DNA of 64,000 bases from assembly GCA_900315455.1 (NCBI GenBank), contig OMZE01000002.1, positions 1 to 64,000 of the forward strand, written 5' to 3'. The DNA is from an uncultured Prevotellaceae bacterium. Lineage in GTDB: Bacteria; Bacteroidota; Bacteroidia; Bacteroidales; Bacteroidaceae. A model generated the notes under the pieces. That model was not told where the DNA came from. It did not search any database and was given only the letters and a program-made list of their open reading frames with translations. Positions 53,420 through 62,741 of this stretch are shown one piece after another. How positions within the stretch are numbered: position 1 is the stretch's first letter; each line of letters opens with the position of its first letter. Position numbers and translations under genes: made by a program.

Positions 53420-53519
53420 CTATTTATTTTGCAAGATGATATTGATGATGCCTGTGACATCCGACATGTTGATTACCTTGTCTTCCATCACACCGGCATC
53501 GTCGAAAATTAATGTGGAA
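53420..53519 (-). pseudogene. Possible remnant of a dockerin-like C-terminus
   Basis: Between the acyltransferase and nucleotidyltransferase genes the minus strand is open for about 33 codons without a good start, ending VINMSDVTGIINIILQNK-stop. The phrase is like the last helix of dockerin-type repeats found at the ends of secreted Prevotella proteins. It may be a leftover of a lost gene, or chance. Confidence 0.3.
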
Positions 53520-53523
53520 TATG

Positions 53524-54621
53524 TTAAGATTTAAAAACCTTACGGAATATCCGCAAAGACTTCTGCGGTAATTCGGAAAAAATCATAAACAGGTTTTCTT
53601 TTGGCGATAGTCTGAAGAAGAGGATATGATTATGCAACCTATAGAATGTTTTTTCAAAGAAATATCTGGTATTTTTGTTGCTGGTGCTATACGAACGTTC
53701 ATATTTTCCCCAGTTTCCGTGTTTCCATATCAACTTGAGCACTTTCTCCCCCATTTTCATATCCTTAGATTTCAATGTCAATGGAAAATCCTCTTCTGGT
53801 AGCCCTAATTTATTTACCATAATACCTCCGAAGGCATTGAAAGCGCTTGTGAACCCGAATTTGCCTAATAGTTCTTGTAGCAGATCGCTGTCTATCTGTT
53901 CTCTATAATTGTGCAAAAGCACGGCCAGGTCGCACACCTGTCTCAATGCTACCCCCAATTTGATGAAATGTCCATAGAGATGAACGAAGGTGTAGAATAC
54001 TGTTATTGTGGGATTAAGCGTCTGTATCTCTGAGCCATTTACCGATGAGTGTACAAATGGATATCGGTCGATGATTTCGTTGAACAGTTGCTGTCTTTTG
54101 GGGTTGGGAAAATATTTCAGGAATCGGTGTATCTCAAAGTGGCTTCCATTATATTTGAAATCTTGGTGCATCTTTTCCGATTTACCATTCAATTTCAAAT
54201 CCCATGCATTATTAAGCACTTGAGCCGCCTTGTTGTAAAATTGGCTGGGCACATAGAAGTCTATGTCACCCGGAACCCTCATGTGAGGATGAGGGTAAAG
54301 AGCCGCCACCACTTGCCCCTTTACCACAACATAGTCGATATTGTTTTCTTTCAAGATATTGTGCAGAGCAATGACGTTGTCATCCAGTCTTCTGTTATCC
54401 CTTTCCAGGGCATTCTGCATCTTCATCATGTGGATGACACACTTTTTCTTGAGCCCCATATTGTTGGATCTCAAGCAATCGATGACAAGTCCGATAACAC
54501 ATTGTTTCTCGGCTTCTTCCATGACAGCACCATATTCATATGGTGACATGTCAAAATAGTCCATTTTCGTTTGCCACAGTCCTGACCTTACCAGCGATAA
54601 GATGAAATCCTGTTTTGTCAT
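53524..54621 (-). CDS. Uncharacterised nucleotidyltransferase-family protein
   Basis: The 365-residue protein has a NIDYVVVKGQVVAALYPHPHMRVPGDIDFYV segment in which GDIDFYV supplies the two acidic residues of a nucleotidyltransferase fold. A helical region follows (about 175-300). Proteins of this family occur in capsule and lasso-peptide-type clusters and have no settled role. It stands after the ACP gene in the FkbH cassette, suggesting a part in activating or transferring the group made there. Function is inference. Confidence 0.8.
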   Translation of the reverse strand: MTKQDFILSLVRSGLWQTKMDYFDMSPYEYGAVMEEAEKQCVIGLVIDCLRSNNMGLKKKCVIHMMKMQNALERDNRRLDDNVIALHNILKENNIDYVVVKGQVVAALYPHPHMRVPGDIDFYVPSQFYNKAAQVLNNAWDLKLNGKSEKMHQDFKYNGSHFEIHRFLKYFPNPKRQQLFNEIIDRYPFVHSSVNGSEIQTLNPTITVFYTFVHLYGHFIKLGVALRQVCDLAVLLHNYREQIDSDLLQELLGKFGFTSAFNAFGGIMVNKLGLPEEDFPLTLKSKDMKMGEKVLKLIWKHGNWGKYERSYSTSNKNTRYFFEKTFYRLHNHILFFRLSPKENLFMIFSELPQKSLRIFRKVFKS

Positions 54622-54743
54622 AGAGTGTTTGTGATATTATTTATGGTGTCGGGATAGAATAAGATATATGTTATCAAGCCATTCCTCAAGTTATCCCGTA
54701 ACACGATGTATTATCTACTCTTACTATGGACTGGAGGCTGTCG

Positions 54744-54965
54744 TTATCCTTGTTTTGCCCTTATTATCTCAGCAATTTTTTTTACGCTTTTCATTTCTGC
54801 AATCTCTTCAGGGTCGAACTCCAAATCGAATTCGTCTTCAAATTCACTGATGAGGTTGAGGTGTCGAAGTGAGTTCCAGTTGTCTAAGGTGTCTTGTGAA
54901 CTATTGATGTCAACTTCTTGCACATCAAGAACATCTTTCAAAATCTCAATTATACGATCTTCCAT
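54744..54965 (-). CDS. Acyl carrier protein
   Basis: The 73-residue acidic helical protein is an acyl carrier protein. DNWNSLRHLNLIS carries Ser32 for the phosphopantetheine arm (NSL rather than the common DSL). It lies 6 bases after the FkbH-like gene, so it is the likely carrier for glyceryl or another group in this cassette, not the fatty-acid ACP. Confidence 0.92.
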   Translation of the reverse strand: MEDRIIEILKDVLDVQEVDINSSQDTLDNWNSLRHLNLISEFEDEFDLEFDPEEIAEMKSVKKIAEIIRAKQG

Positions 54966-54971
54966 GACAAT

Positions 54972-56537
54972 TCAATTTATTTGATAATAATTTTTGATTG
55001 GTAATTCTTCTGTCATCTCCAGCACATAGGATTTTCCATCTTCGGTATCGTTCGTAAGAATGAATCCGAATCTTTCATAGAAATCTGCCGTTTGCATATT
55101 CTTCTTGGATGGAATGTAACTGGCCGTAAACTTAGCGGCCCCTTGCCGATGCAATGTATTGAGCACATACGACAGGAAAGCCTGCTCTATGCCCTTTCCC
55201 AATATTCTGCAACTTAGTAGCAGGTTGTCAATATGGTTGTCGGGATTAATGAATAATGCCCCTGTGATGCCGTTATCGCCAAATTTGTCTTTTACGCTGA
55301 TACAGTAGATATTCCAGCCCTCTTTCACGTCGTCCCTGATGTCTTGTTCTGTCATCCGGTGGGTGGTGAGATTGAATTGGTTGGTTTTCTGTGTCATCTG
55401 TGCTATTCTGCCAATGTTGAAATCGTCCACAGGCACAACGTGCAGCACCATTTCAAGACTCTTTAAATAAGAATCCATATCCACGAATTTATTCCGTTCG
55501 GCTAACCGTTGTGCATTGGCTTTATATTGGCGTGTCTTGTCACGGTCTTCATCCGTAATGGAATAAATGCGGAAATAATCATTGACGAGTTGTTTGAAGA
55601 AATCCATCAATTGGTAAGGCTTTGATGGGAATTCAGGCACTTCGACAGTTGGAAGGGTTTGTTTTACGAGAGCCCTCTCTGTGGGATTGTCGTCTATAAA
55701 CACCATGCTGTCGAGTCCGATGTTCAACTCATTTGCCAACTCCTGGATGTTTGTCGCTTTGTCTTGCCAGTTGATTCTCCATGCACTGAAATGCTCTTTC
55801 CCCAAGACCATGAATGGGTTTTTCTCCCATGCCTCGAGCACATCACTCTCATTGTTCTTGCTGCACACCGTAAGGATTACCCCTGTCTTGCACAATTCCA
55901 GCAGTGCTTGTTGCCAATACAGGAATGCTTTACCTGGATAGTCTCCTCCTATTTGTATACCCGCTATGCCGTCTTCTCCGAGCACTCCACCCCATAGGGT
56001 ATTGTCAAGGTCAAGGATGATGCATTTCTTCCGTTTCAATGCCAGTTCGTTCTCTTTTTGAGCGAACCATTTCGAGAAATCCTTTGCCAGTTTGGTGCTC
56101 AACTGTGTTTGAGATATGAAATAGAATTTCCAGTTTACCAGTTGTTCTGCAGGATATTGTCCAGTAAAGTCCTCGAAGTCTATCAACCTTACATTTCGGC
56201 AATAAGTGCACATGTGAATTACCTCCTCGTTGAATCTTGCCACTGCCTCATCCACGGATGTATCATTGCCTACCAGTCGGTATCTGAAGAGATTAACCAA
56301 GGAGAATACCCATATTTCCCGGTCTCCAATTTGTGAGATGACCAGTTTCAGTTTGTCGATAAAGGTAGATACTTCATTTGCCAGTTGTTGGCTGTTAGGA
56401 TTGAATGGCACTTGATAGAACCAGATATACCGCTCCGCATCAGGTATGCTGCTGATATCATCGTATCCAGAATATCCGATGCCTGTTTCATCAAAGAAAA
56501 CCTCTACGGTTTGGTTCCTGAAAATAAAGTATTTCAT
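54972..56537 (-). CDS. FkbH-like HAD-IIIC phosphatase/acyltransferase
   Basis: The 521-residue protein has an N-terminal domain of about 165 residues, then a HAD core with DLDNTLWGG (Asp176 nucleophile) and FIDDNPTE. A GNAT-like domain (about 355-515) is the C-terminal part. FkbH proteins load 1,3-bisphosphoglycerate onto an ACP as glyceryl-ACP while removing phosphate. The next gene is an ACP, which supports this role. ATG 56537 starts the conserved part; it is one base after the VOC gene stop. Confidence 0.9.
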   Translation of the reverse strand: MKYFIFRNQTVEVFFDETGIGYSGYDDISSIPDAERYIWFYQVPFNPNSQQLANEVSTFIDKLKLVISQIGDREIWVFSLVNLFRYRLVGNDTSVDEAVARFNEEVIHMCTYCRNVRLIDFEDFTGQYPAEQLVNWKFYFISQTQLSTKLAKDFSKWFAQKENELALKRKKCIILDLDNTLWGGVLGEDGIAGIQIGGDYPGKAFLYWQQALLELCKTGVILTVCSKNNESDVLEAWEKNPFMVLGKEHFSAWRINWQDKATNIQELANELNIGLDSMVFIDDNPTERALVKQTLPTVEVPEFPSKPYQLMDFFKQLVNDYFRIYSITDEDRDKTRQYKANAQRLAERNKFVDMDSYLKSLEMVLHVVPVDDFNIGRIAQMTQKTNQFNLTTHRMTEQDIRDDVKEGWNIYCISVKDKFGDNGITGALFINPDNHIDNLLLSCRILGKGIEQAFLSYVLNTLHRQGAAKFTASYIPSKKNMQTADFYERFGFILTNDTEDGKSYVLEMTEELPIKNYYQIN

Positions 56538-56538
56538 A

Positions 56539-56949
56539 TTACTTCGATTCAACTAATTCTATCAGTCCCACGTCATTCCTGAACAAGAAAGCGACCCTTC
56601 TGTCGTCTATGGCACATGCAGGCGCGGCTTTACTCACGCGCACGAACTTATGCTGTTTTCTCAGGAGTGTCATCATAGCGTCGATGTCGTCTACCTCATA
56701 GCAAATATGATATGGGGTAACCCCTTGCGTATCCAGAATTCTGTTCACGGGGCTTTTTTCATCAATTGGTGCAAGAAGTTCCAACATCGGACTTCCTTCT
56801 TTCTTCAAGAAAGAAATGCGTATGTCTTGAATGGGATCGTCTATTATAGGAGAGGCTACATATCCAATCAGTTCATAGAATGCTTTTGTCTCATTGATGT
56901 CAAAGCATGCTATGCCTATATGGTGGAATCTCAAGTCATCAATCATCAT
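56539..56949 (-). CDS. VOC superfamily protein (epimerase/glyoxalase-like)
   Basis: The 136-residue protein is a two-module vicinal-oxygen-chelate fold: FHHIGIACFDI at the start, LELLAP in the middle, THICYEV-like PYHICYEVDDIDAM, and ELVES at the end, giving the His/Glu metal ligands. It is most like methylmalonyl-CoA epimerase in layout. In an FkbH/ACP cassette it may act on the ACP-bound three-carbon unit, by inference. It overlaps no gene but is packed one base from the FkbH-like start. Confidence 0.88.
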   Translation of the reverse strand: MMIDDLRFHHIGIACFDINETKAFYELIGYVASPIIDDPIQDIRISFLKKEGSPMLELLAPIDEKSPVNRILDTQGVTPYHICYEVDDIDAMMTLLRKQHKFVRVSKAAPACAIDDRRVAFLFRNDVGLIELVESK

Positions 56950-56964
56950 AGAAAATGCCTTGCT

Positions 56965-57621
56965 TTAGAATATTTTTGTTTTTTTTGCGGGATTTCCTAT
57001 ATATGTGTTTCCGTCCTTTGCGTTCCCGTATAGCACGCTATTGGAAGAGATGATGGTTTCATTTCCGATTTTGCACATCTGTATGATGGCACATCCCACT
57101 CCCAGCAGATTGCCATCACCCATCTTCACCGCCCCAGACACTTTCACATCAGGCATCATGACATTGAAGTCGCCTATTTTGGAGTCGTGTGCGACAGATG
57201 CCCTGAAGTTGAAAACATTATAGTTGCCAATATTCACATTACAACTAAAGAGGCATTCTGCACATATCACATTACCTTTGCCTATCGTAAAATTCTCTTT
57301 GTCGAAAAACTTTGTGTCGGGCGATATGATATTCGGGAATTCAATATTTGGGTTGTTGATTCCGCTAATAATCTTTCTAATAGTATTAGGGCTGCCAACC
57401 CCGAGGGCAATAGACAATTTCGATTTCCAAGAATTGAGGTCATCTAATCCACCGAGTATTTCACCATATTCGTTTTTCCGACCTTTTTCTTGTCCGTCGT
57501 CAAAAAAACCGATCAGATTCCATTGATTACAATCGTCATCGCAGGCATCGTTGATAGCATGTATCAGACAGGCTACCTCCCGTCCGAAACCACCTGCTCC
57601 ATAAATTGCAATATCTTTCAT
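56965..57621 (-). CDS. NeuD-type sugar O-acyltransferase
   Basis: The 218-residue protein has a Rossmann-like N-terminal half (IAIYGAGGFGREVACLI) and a left-handed beta-helix C-terminal half with hexapeptide repeats (IGNYNVFNFRASVAHDSKIGDFNVMM in part). This is the NeuD/PglD layout, which acetylates sugars such as sialic acid or bacillosamine. It is the first gene after the promoter at 57724-57755 and lies 15 bases from the VOC gene. Confidence 0.9.
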   Translation of the reverse strand: MKDIAIYGAGGFGREVACLIHAINDACDDDCNQWNLIGFFDDGQEKGRKNEYGEILGGLDDLNSWKSKLSIALGVGSPNTIRKIISGINNPNIEFPNIISPDTKFFDKENFTIGKGNVICAECLFSCNVNIGNYNVFNFRASVAHDSKIGDFNVMMPDVKVSGAVKMGDGNLLGVGCAIIQMCKIGNETIISSNSVLYGNAKDGNTYIGNPAKKTKIF

Positions 57622-57723
57622 TAGATTTATAAATATGAGTCATACATCCATGAATACCAGTGAATGAGAACTTACCAAGTAACATTTTAGGCCAATTATC
57701 CACCGGAAATCCAAATTAGGCTG

Positions 57724-57755
57724 CAAATATATGAATAATAAAGTATAATTGCAAA
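57724..57755 (-). promoter_or_regulatory. Internal promoter for the NeuD-VOC-FkbH-ACP cassette
   Basis: On the minus strand, TTTG (57752-57755), 20 bases, TATATTTG (57724-57731). It is a full consensus match inside the polysaccharide locus, about 100 bases upstream of the NeuD start, so this cassette has its own start of transcription. Confidence 0.7.
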
Positions 57756-57845
57756 TACTTGAATGTTTTTTTGAAAAGCCAATTGTTCTATTTCATCCTA
57801 AGTATCGCTTTGTCTATGTCCATGATGAGGTGGGTGGCCTTGACT

Positions 57846-58925
57846 TTAGTCATTTTGGCATGCTTTTAAATAATCAATCCATGTTTGGGAAATCTTGGAC
57901 AGATTTAGGTTATCAATCACCTTATTAGCCATGACAGCGAATTTATTGGCTTCTTCTGGATGATTTGCTATATAGTCCATGGCATTTGCTATTCCATCCC
58001 CATCACCGACATCTACCAATAAGCCGTTCTTGTGGTCATCAATCAAATCAGTAGATCCACTGACTTTTGTCGATATGCACGGGATACCTATTGCCATTGC
58101 TTCCAGCAAGGCATTCGACATTCCTTCGTACAAAGAGGTCAATACAAACATTTTAGCCTCTTTTATCGCATCTGGTACATTCTTTATCCTTCCAGGAAGC
58201 GATATATGTTCTTCCATTCCCAATTCCTGCACGAGAGATTGCAGTTGTGTACGTTTGCTGCCATCCCCATAAATAACCAAATGGTAAGTAGGGTTCTTCT
58301 CATGGAATTTTGCGAATGAGCGAATCAAGATGTCCTGACATTTCTGTCTCTCCAGACGGCCGACAGACACCACTAAGTCTTTCTTTTGCGAACGTAGCCC
58401 CTTCCCTATTGTGTCCTCTGGTATATTGACGGGATTATATATTACTGCAGCCTTATGATGCAAATAAGGTGGAAGCAATTCTTTGTTAGGTATTGTCTGC
58501 ATCACAACACCTTTCACGTTCTTTCTGGCATATAGCCAATATATGAAGTTTCTCAGTCTTTTTCCCCGTTTGAAAAAACGTGGGTCATTGCGTTCGCTGA
58601 CCACAACTCTGCATTTCAAGCCAAGAACCGACAATGTTACGATGAAATTGCACATTACCATAAACGAAAGAATCATTGTCGGTCTTTCCCGTTTTATCTT
58701 CCGTCTGAACCACCATGCCTGTAACAGTCTTTTTTTGCTTCCGCTTTCCTCAACAATACTGGTGACTTTTACACGAGGGTCCAAATCATAAAAGACCCCT
58801 GAAGGCAACCACATCACATATTCCACCTCATCGTATGCGTCTGCGAAAGCAGTCGACAATGAACAAAGAACACGCTCCGCGCCACCTGCGAGTAGCGTAC
58901 CCATACAAACAATCAACTTCGACAT
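57846..58925 (-). CDS. Glycosyltransferase family 4 protein
   Basis: The 359-residue protein has a GT-B layout with a GT4-type C-terminal half: VVSVGRLERQK, then PGRIKNVPDAIKEAKMFVLTSLYEGMSNALLEAMAIGIPCIST, which holds the E-x7-E motif for sugar-nucleotide binding. The N-terminal GTLLAGGAERVL segment is the usual acceptor loop. It probably adds one sugar in assembly of the locus glycan on the cytoplasmic side. Confidence 0.93.
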   Translation of the reverse strand: MSKLIVCMGTLLAGGAERVLCSLSTAFADAYDEVEYVMWLPSGVFYDLDPRVKVTSIVEESGSKKRLLQAWWFRRKIKRERPTMILSFMVMCNFIVTLSVLGLKCRVVVSERNDPRFFKRGKRLRNFIYWLYARKNVKGVVMQTIPNKELLPPYLHHKAAVIYNPVNIPEDTIGKGLRSQKKDLVVSVGRLERQKCQDILIRSFAKFHEKNPTYHLVIYGDGSKRTQLQSLVQELGMEEHISLPGRIKNVPDAIKEAKMFVLTSLYEGMSNALLEAMAIGIPCISTKVSGSTDLIDDHKNGLLVDVGDGDGIANAMDYIANHPEEANKFAVMANKVIDNLNLSKISQTWIDYLKACQND

Positions 58926-58976
58926 GTATTCCAGTCAAATATTACAAACCAATAAGCCTGTATGGCTCACAGAAAT

Positions 58977-59897
58977 CTACACACGTTTTTCGGGCAACGT
59001 TATCCAATCGCCAAAAATCTTGTCCCATTTGTCGGGGTCGAAACGCATGAAGCCACCCCAGTGAGTGAATGTAAACTCTCCGAAATATACTTTCCCATTT
59101 ATCTCGTACAGGTCAATACGCACACTTGGCATACCTTTCGACAGTTTAGCAGCGATACGTTTCATCTCTTCAAATGTCTCGGGCTTCTCGGGTGGCACTT
59201 TGGCGTTGGGGTGTCCGTGCTTCACAGGGAGATGATTGTAGTCGGCATCATAGAAGTCGAAACATACGGCATGCTCTCCTTTCGAACGCCCTGTGGCGAT
59301 GAACAGGCACTTCACCTCTCCATCAAAGCAGAAGAATTTGTAGTCGGGCAATTCTCCGGTTTTCCTGTCTACCATGAACTTCTCTGCGATTATTTTTCGC
59401 TTAACATTCTTGTAAGGCCACTCCCTGTTGAACAGGTAGTAGTCTTCCTGCAGCCCCTGATTCAGTTTTTCACGCACTTTCTGTACGTCCATCTTTGATT
59501 TGTCCTTGCAAATATACATCCCTTTTCCTGAGTTGTGGTTGCATTTTAACACAAACTGGTCGGGCAGTTGGTCAAAATCTATATCATTGGCATTGTCCCA
59601 CACTCCTAACGTCGGGATGATGTACTCCTCTCCTATTTCTTTTGCGACATATTGTTTCACCAGATACTTGTCAACCAGCATCGAATACTTCGGATTCCTG
59701 TCGTACAACTTGAGCCATTGCTGTTTCTCATTATAGGTCTGGGGGTTGTCCCAGGGCATCTTATACCCCATAGTCACCCTCCACCTTAAGCCCAGGTAGG
59801 TCTTGTCGTTGCGAATAAAGCGTGAATATTTCTTCAAAGCACCCGACATCAAATATCTGGGGTTCTTCAATCCTTCTATCAGTTTTCGTCTGTTCAT
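58977..59897 (-). CDS. TupA-like ATP-grasp protein
   Basis: The 306-residue protein begins with an N-terminal helix pair, then TYNEKQQWLKLYDRNP and VDKYLVKQYV, followed by an ATP-grasp fold with QFVLKCNHNSG, YKFFCFDGE and RIDLYEINGKVYFGEFTFTHWGG. These are the marks of the TupA-type family found in teichuronopeptide and capsule loci, where they may attach amino acids to glycans. The donor is unknown. Confidence 0.85.
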   Translation of the reverse strand: MNRRKLIEGLKNPRYLMSGALKKYSRFIRNDKTYLGLRWRVTMGYKMPWDNPQTYNEKQQWLKLYDRNPKYSMLVDKYLVKQYVAKEIGEEYIIPTLGVWDNANDIDFDQLPDQFVLKCNHNSGKGMYICKDKSKMDVQKVREKLNQGLQEDYYLFNREWPYKNVKRKIIAEKFMVDRKTGELPDYKFFCFDGEVKCLFIATGRSKGEHAVCFDFYDADYNHLPVKHGHPNAKVPPEKPETFEEMKRIAAKLSKGMPSVRIDLYEINGKVYFGEFTFTHWGGFMRFDPDKWDKIFGDWITLPEKRV

Positions 59898-59961
59898 TTT
59901 GCTATAATATTATTAAATTGTTCATCTCTCCTGTAATGTATACAGCATATTCGGAGAGAAA

Positions 59962-61104
59962 TCACTTATTCTGCTTCTTTCGCCATTCCTCAAGCATGAA
60001 CTCCACCTTGTCGCGATGGCTTTGGCATAGGATAGAGTTAAACAGTTTGGCCATCCTTTTGGTGGAGACAAGACTTGGGAGGTATCCACGTGCTTGCATC
60101 CCACTCAAGTAACGGTTCTGGATAGGCTCAAAAGTGGTCAGGGTGCGTCGCTGTTTGGAGCCAAAATATTTTTTCACGGCCTTGGCAAGGGCTTCCGTGT
60201 TGGCAATCGTGCTGTTCAACTCCTCGATATGAGAGTAAAATGCCTTCGCTTCTTCTCCCTCCATGAAGGCCACCGACTGTCCTCCTTTGTTTTGTGTATA
60301 CGGGAAGATGTCGAAACGCACGTTTTCTCCTTCGAACGACAGGCTCACCATCATTCCTGTAAACCAAACCGGATTGGTGATGTGCGGGAAATCAAAACAC
60401 AGATTGCCTAATCCATAGAAAATCGGTTTCCCCTTATACACCTCATACCCGCTATAGCAATGCTGATGATGGTTCACCACAGCATCGGCACCGGCATCGA
60501 TGAAGAACCTGTAGGTCTCCTGCATCCTGGGACTTGGCAACTGAAACATCTCATAACCACCATGGACGATGACCAGCACGTAGTCGGCATGTGCTCTGGC
60601 CTCTCTGATGGCATAGTACTGCCCTACGGGATTAAGGGGATTGCTACCGGCAGTGGTCTCCGTCGCCAATGAGAATTCATGTTCACAGCAATTGATAACC
60701 GCCAATCGCTTGCCTTCAATCTCCTTGTATAAGATTTGGCTCGCCTGGTCGAGATTCATGCCACCGCCTACCATGTCTAGACCATGTTGGCGAAGTGCGT
60801 TCAAGGTATGCTCGACTGCCTTTTCGCCATAATCCAGAAAATGGTTGTTGGCAAGGGTTACACAGTCGAAGCCCGCCCATTTCACCGCTTCTACGCCATG
60901 GACATCACATTTCAGATGAGGGCCACGTTTAACGATGGGTCTCTCATTACCTTCTGCCACAGGACATTCAAAGTTAACGATGGCATAGTCGGCCTTTTCC
61001 ACCTTCTCGCGCAATTGGCCCAGGACGGCAGAATAGCGTTCTTGTTCGAAGAGTGCTCCCACACGATTAATGGGGCAGAAATCTCCTGCTACAATAATTT
61101 TCAT
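59962..61104 (-). CDS. CapA-family (PGA_cap) metallophosphatase-like protein
   Basis: The 380-residue protein starts MKIIVAGDFCPI and has FECPV, LANNHFLDYG and a NHHQHCYSG segment, the family's metal-binding motifs. CapA-type proteins are needed for poly-gamma-glutamate capsule in Bacillus, but in other surface loci their role is not settled. No signal peptide is seen. The start overlaps the flippase stop by four bases. Confidence 0.9.
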   Translation of the reverse strand: MKIIVAGDFCPINRVGALFEQERYSAVLGQLREKVEKADYAIVNFECPVAEGNERPIVKRGPHLKCDVHGVEAVKWAGFDCVTLANNHFLDYGEKAVEHTLNALRQHGLDMVGGGMNLDQASQILYKEIEGKRLAVINCCEHEFSLATETTAGSNPLNPVGQYYAIREARAHADYVLVIVHGGYEMFQLPSPRMQETYRFFIDAGADAVVNHHQHCYSGYEVYKGKPIFYGLGNLCFDFPHITNPVWFTGMMVSLSFEGENVRFDIFPYTQNKGGQSVAFMEGEEAKAFYSHIEELNSTIANTEALAKAVKKYFGSKQRRTLTTFEPIQNRYLSGMQARGYLPSLVSTKRMAKLFNSILCQSHRDKVEFMLEEWRKKQNK

Positions 61105-62555
61105 TTACGTGTGTGTTTAAAGGAGAGCAGATGTTTTTTTAGTATATTCCGCTCTGTGGGGAAAAGCCAGATAATACCGGCATAAAGCAATATACATAAT
61201 GCTATAGTGCAAATATTCCAGACGAGCGAGTGCGACATCGACCTTAGAGCAAAGGCAAACGCCATCATCGCTCCCGATGCCACGAAAATAGGTATGACGT
61301 TCTTGAACATCCGCCAGAACGACAGGCGAACAAGAAACCACACGATGATGCAACTCACCAAGATGCCATTGAGGCGCATGAGCGAACACGAAACGTATAA
61401 CGTATGGAAACCGTGGCGGACAGACCACAACAGCACCGGCACCAGGCACGAAATCTGTATAATCTGAAGCAGCGCGGAAAGCATCGGCCTGCCTTTGGCA
61501 CGAAAGACCACACTGTTGAAATGCCAGAACACACAGACAAGACCGCCCATCAATCCCCAAAGGCCGATAAATCCTGCTGCTTCCATCCATTGGTCACCCA
61601 GCAACACCTCGGTGACGAAGTCGGAGTAGCAGAATATGCCCACCCCAAGGGGAATAACCAACAGTCCTACCATTTTCTGAAAACTCAAATACATCTTGCA
61701 GAATTCGCTGTTGTCGTTTTGCAATCGCGACAGCGTGGAGAACAAAACGGGAGTGGTGGTGGCAGTTATCAATCCGATGATGTGCCCCACGGTTACGATG
61801 GAAGTCTTGTAGAGTCCCAGGTAATGCTGGCTGAGCATGGTTCCCACGATAAACACATCCACATAATTCGTAAGCCAGATGGATATCGACTCCACCATCG
61901 TCCATATCGTGAAGGATATCATTTCCTTCAGTTTCGCGAACGAGTAGAAGAACTGGGGTTTCCACTTAGAGTAATACGTCAGCAGGAATGCATTGATCGT
62001 ATGCTGGCTGAGCGTGCCCAAAATCAGAGCCCAATAGTTTCGCAGCCATAATGCCAGGGGTATAGTGATAAGGAAAGGCACCACAATGCCCACGATGCGC
62101 ACCTTGAAGAGCGTTTTGAAATCCAATGCCCGCCTGTAAAGGGCCATCTGGATGCTCGAAAAGGCAGCGATAGGAATACATGCAGCGGCAACGATGAGCA
62201 CATGGCCAAGGCCCGGACTGCCTACAAGTTCCGCCAATGGGTCGCAGAAGATAGCGATGATGCCCCAAATGGCCATCGACATGATGAAGTTGCTCCAGAA
62301 CGCCACGTTGGTGCTTTGCACTTGGTCGGTCTCATCCTTGAACTCATGCTGCACGATGTACTTCTGGAATCCAGCATCTGTAAAGATTTCTGCAAAAGAG
62401 ATGACCATGAACAAGGTCGTTACCACACCAAACGCATCTGGTGTCAGCAACCGGGCCAGCACCATACTCGTAACCGGCCCTATCAGGCGTCTCATGATTT
62501 CAGTGATGCCCGACCATTTCGTGGCTTTTTTAACTTTTGTGTTAAGTTGTTCCAT
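61101..62555 (-). CDS. Wzx-type polysaccharide flippase
   Basis: The 484-residue protein has twelve to fourteen membrane segments and the MOP-family opening KKATKWSGITEIMRRLIGPVTSMVLARLLTPDAFGVV in part. It is most like lipopolysaccharide/colanic acid exporters of the WzxC type. It would flip lipid-linked glycan repeat units across the inner membrane. It is coupled to the CapA-like gene. Confidence 0.92.
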   Translation of the reverse strand: MEQLNTKVKKATKWSGITEIMRRLIGPVTSMVLARLLTPDAFGVVTTLFMVISFAEIFTDAGFQKYIVQHEFKDETDQVQSTNVAFWSNFIMSMAIWGIIAIFCDPLAELVGSPGLGHVLIVAAACIPIAAFSSIQMALYRRALDFKTLFKVRIVGIVVPFLITIPLALWLRNYWALILGTLSQHTINAFLLTYYSKWKPQFFYSFAKLKEMISFTIWTMVESISIWLTNYVDVFIVGTMLSQHYLGLYKTSIVTVGHIIGLITATTTPVLFSTLSRLQNDNSEFCKMYLSFQKMVGLLVIPLGVGIFCYSDFVTEVLLGDQWMEAAGFIGLWGLMGGLVCVFWHFNSVVFRAKGRPMLSALLQIIQISCLVPVLLWSVRHGFHTLYVSCSLMRLNGILVSCIIVWFLVRLSFWRMFKNVIPIFVASGAMMAFAFALRSMSHSLVWNICTIALCILLYAGIIWLFPTERNILKKHLLSFKHTRK

Positions 62556-62741
62556 TATATCCTAAATACAAATCATTATATTGGCAACACTTTACCAACA
62601 TCCGGAACAGATAAAACCCTGTTTGTCTTTCGAAGAGTTTACCTGTCGCTTATACATCATTTCATAATACTTCATATAATCACCGCTTGTCATGTTGTCA
62701 ATGCTCAAGATTCCAGCGAACGGTCTTTTTCTTTGTGTGAT

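Noticed and set aside
57788-57853. 21-codon frame starting inside the GT4 stop codon (ATGACTAA)
   Set aside because: The coupling is suggestive, but it is too short and unlike any known protein; perhaps a truncated gene start.
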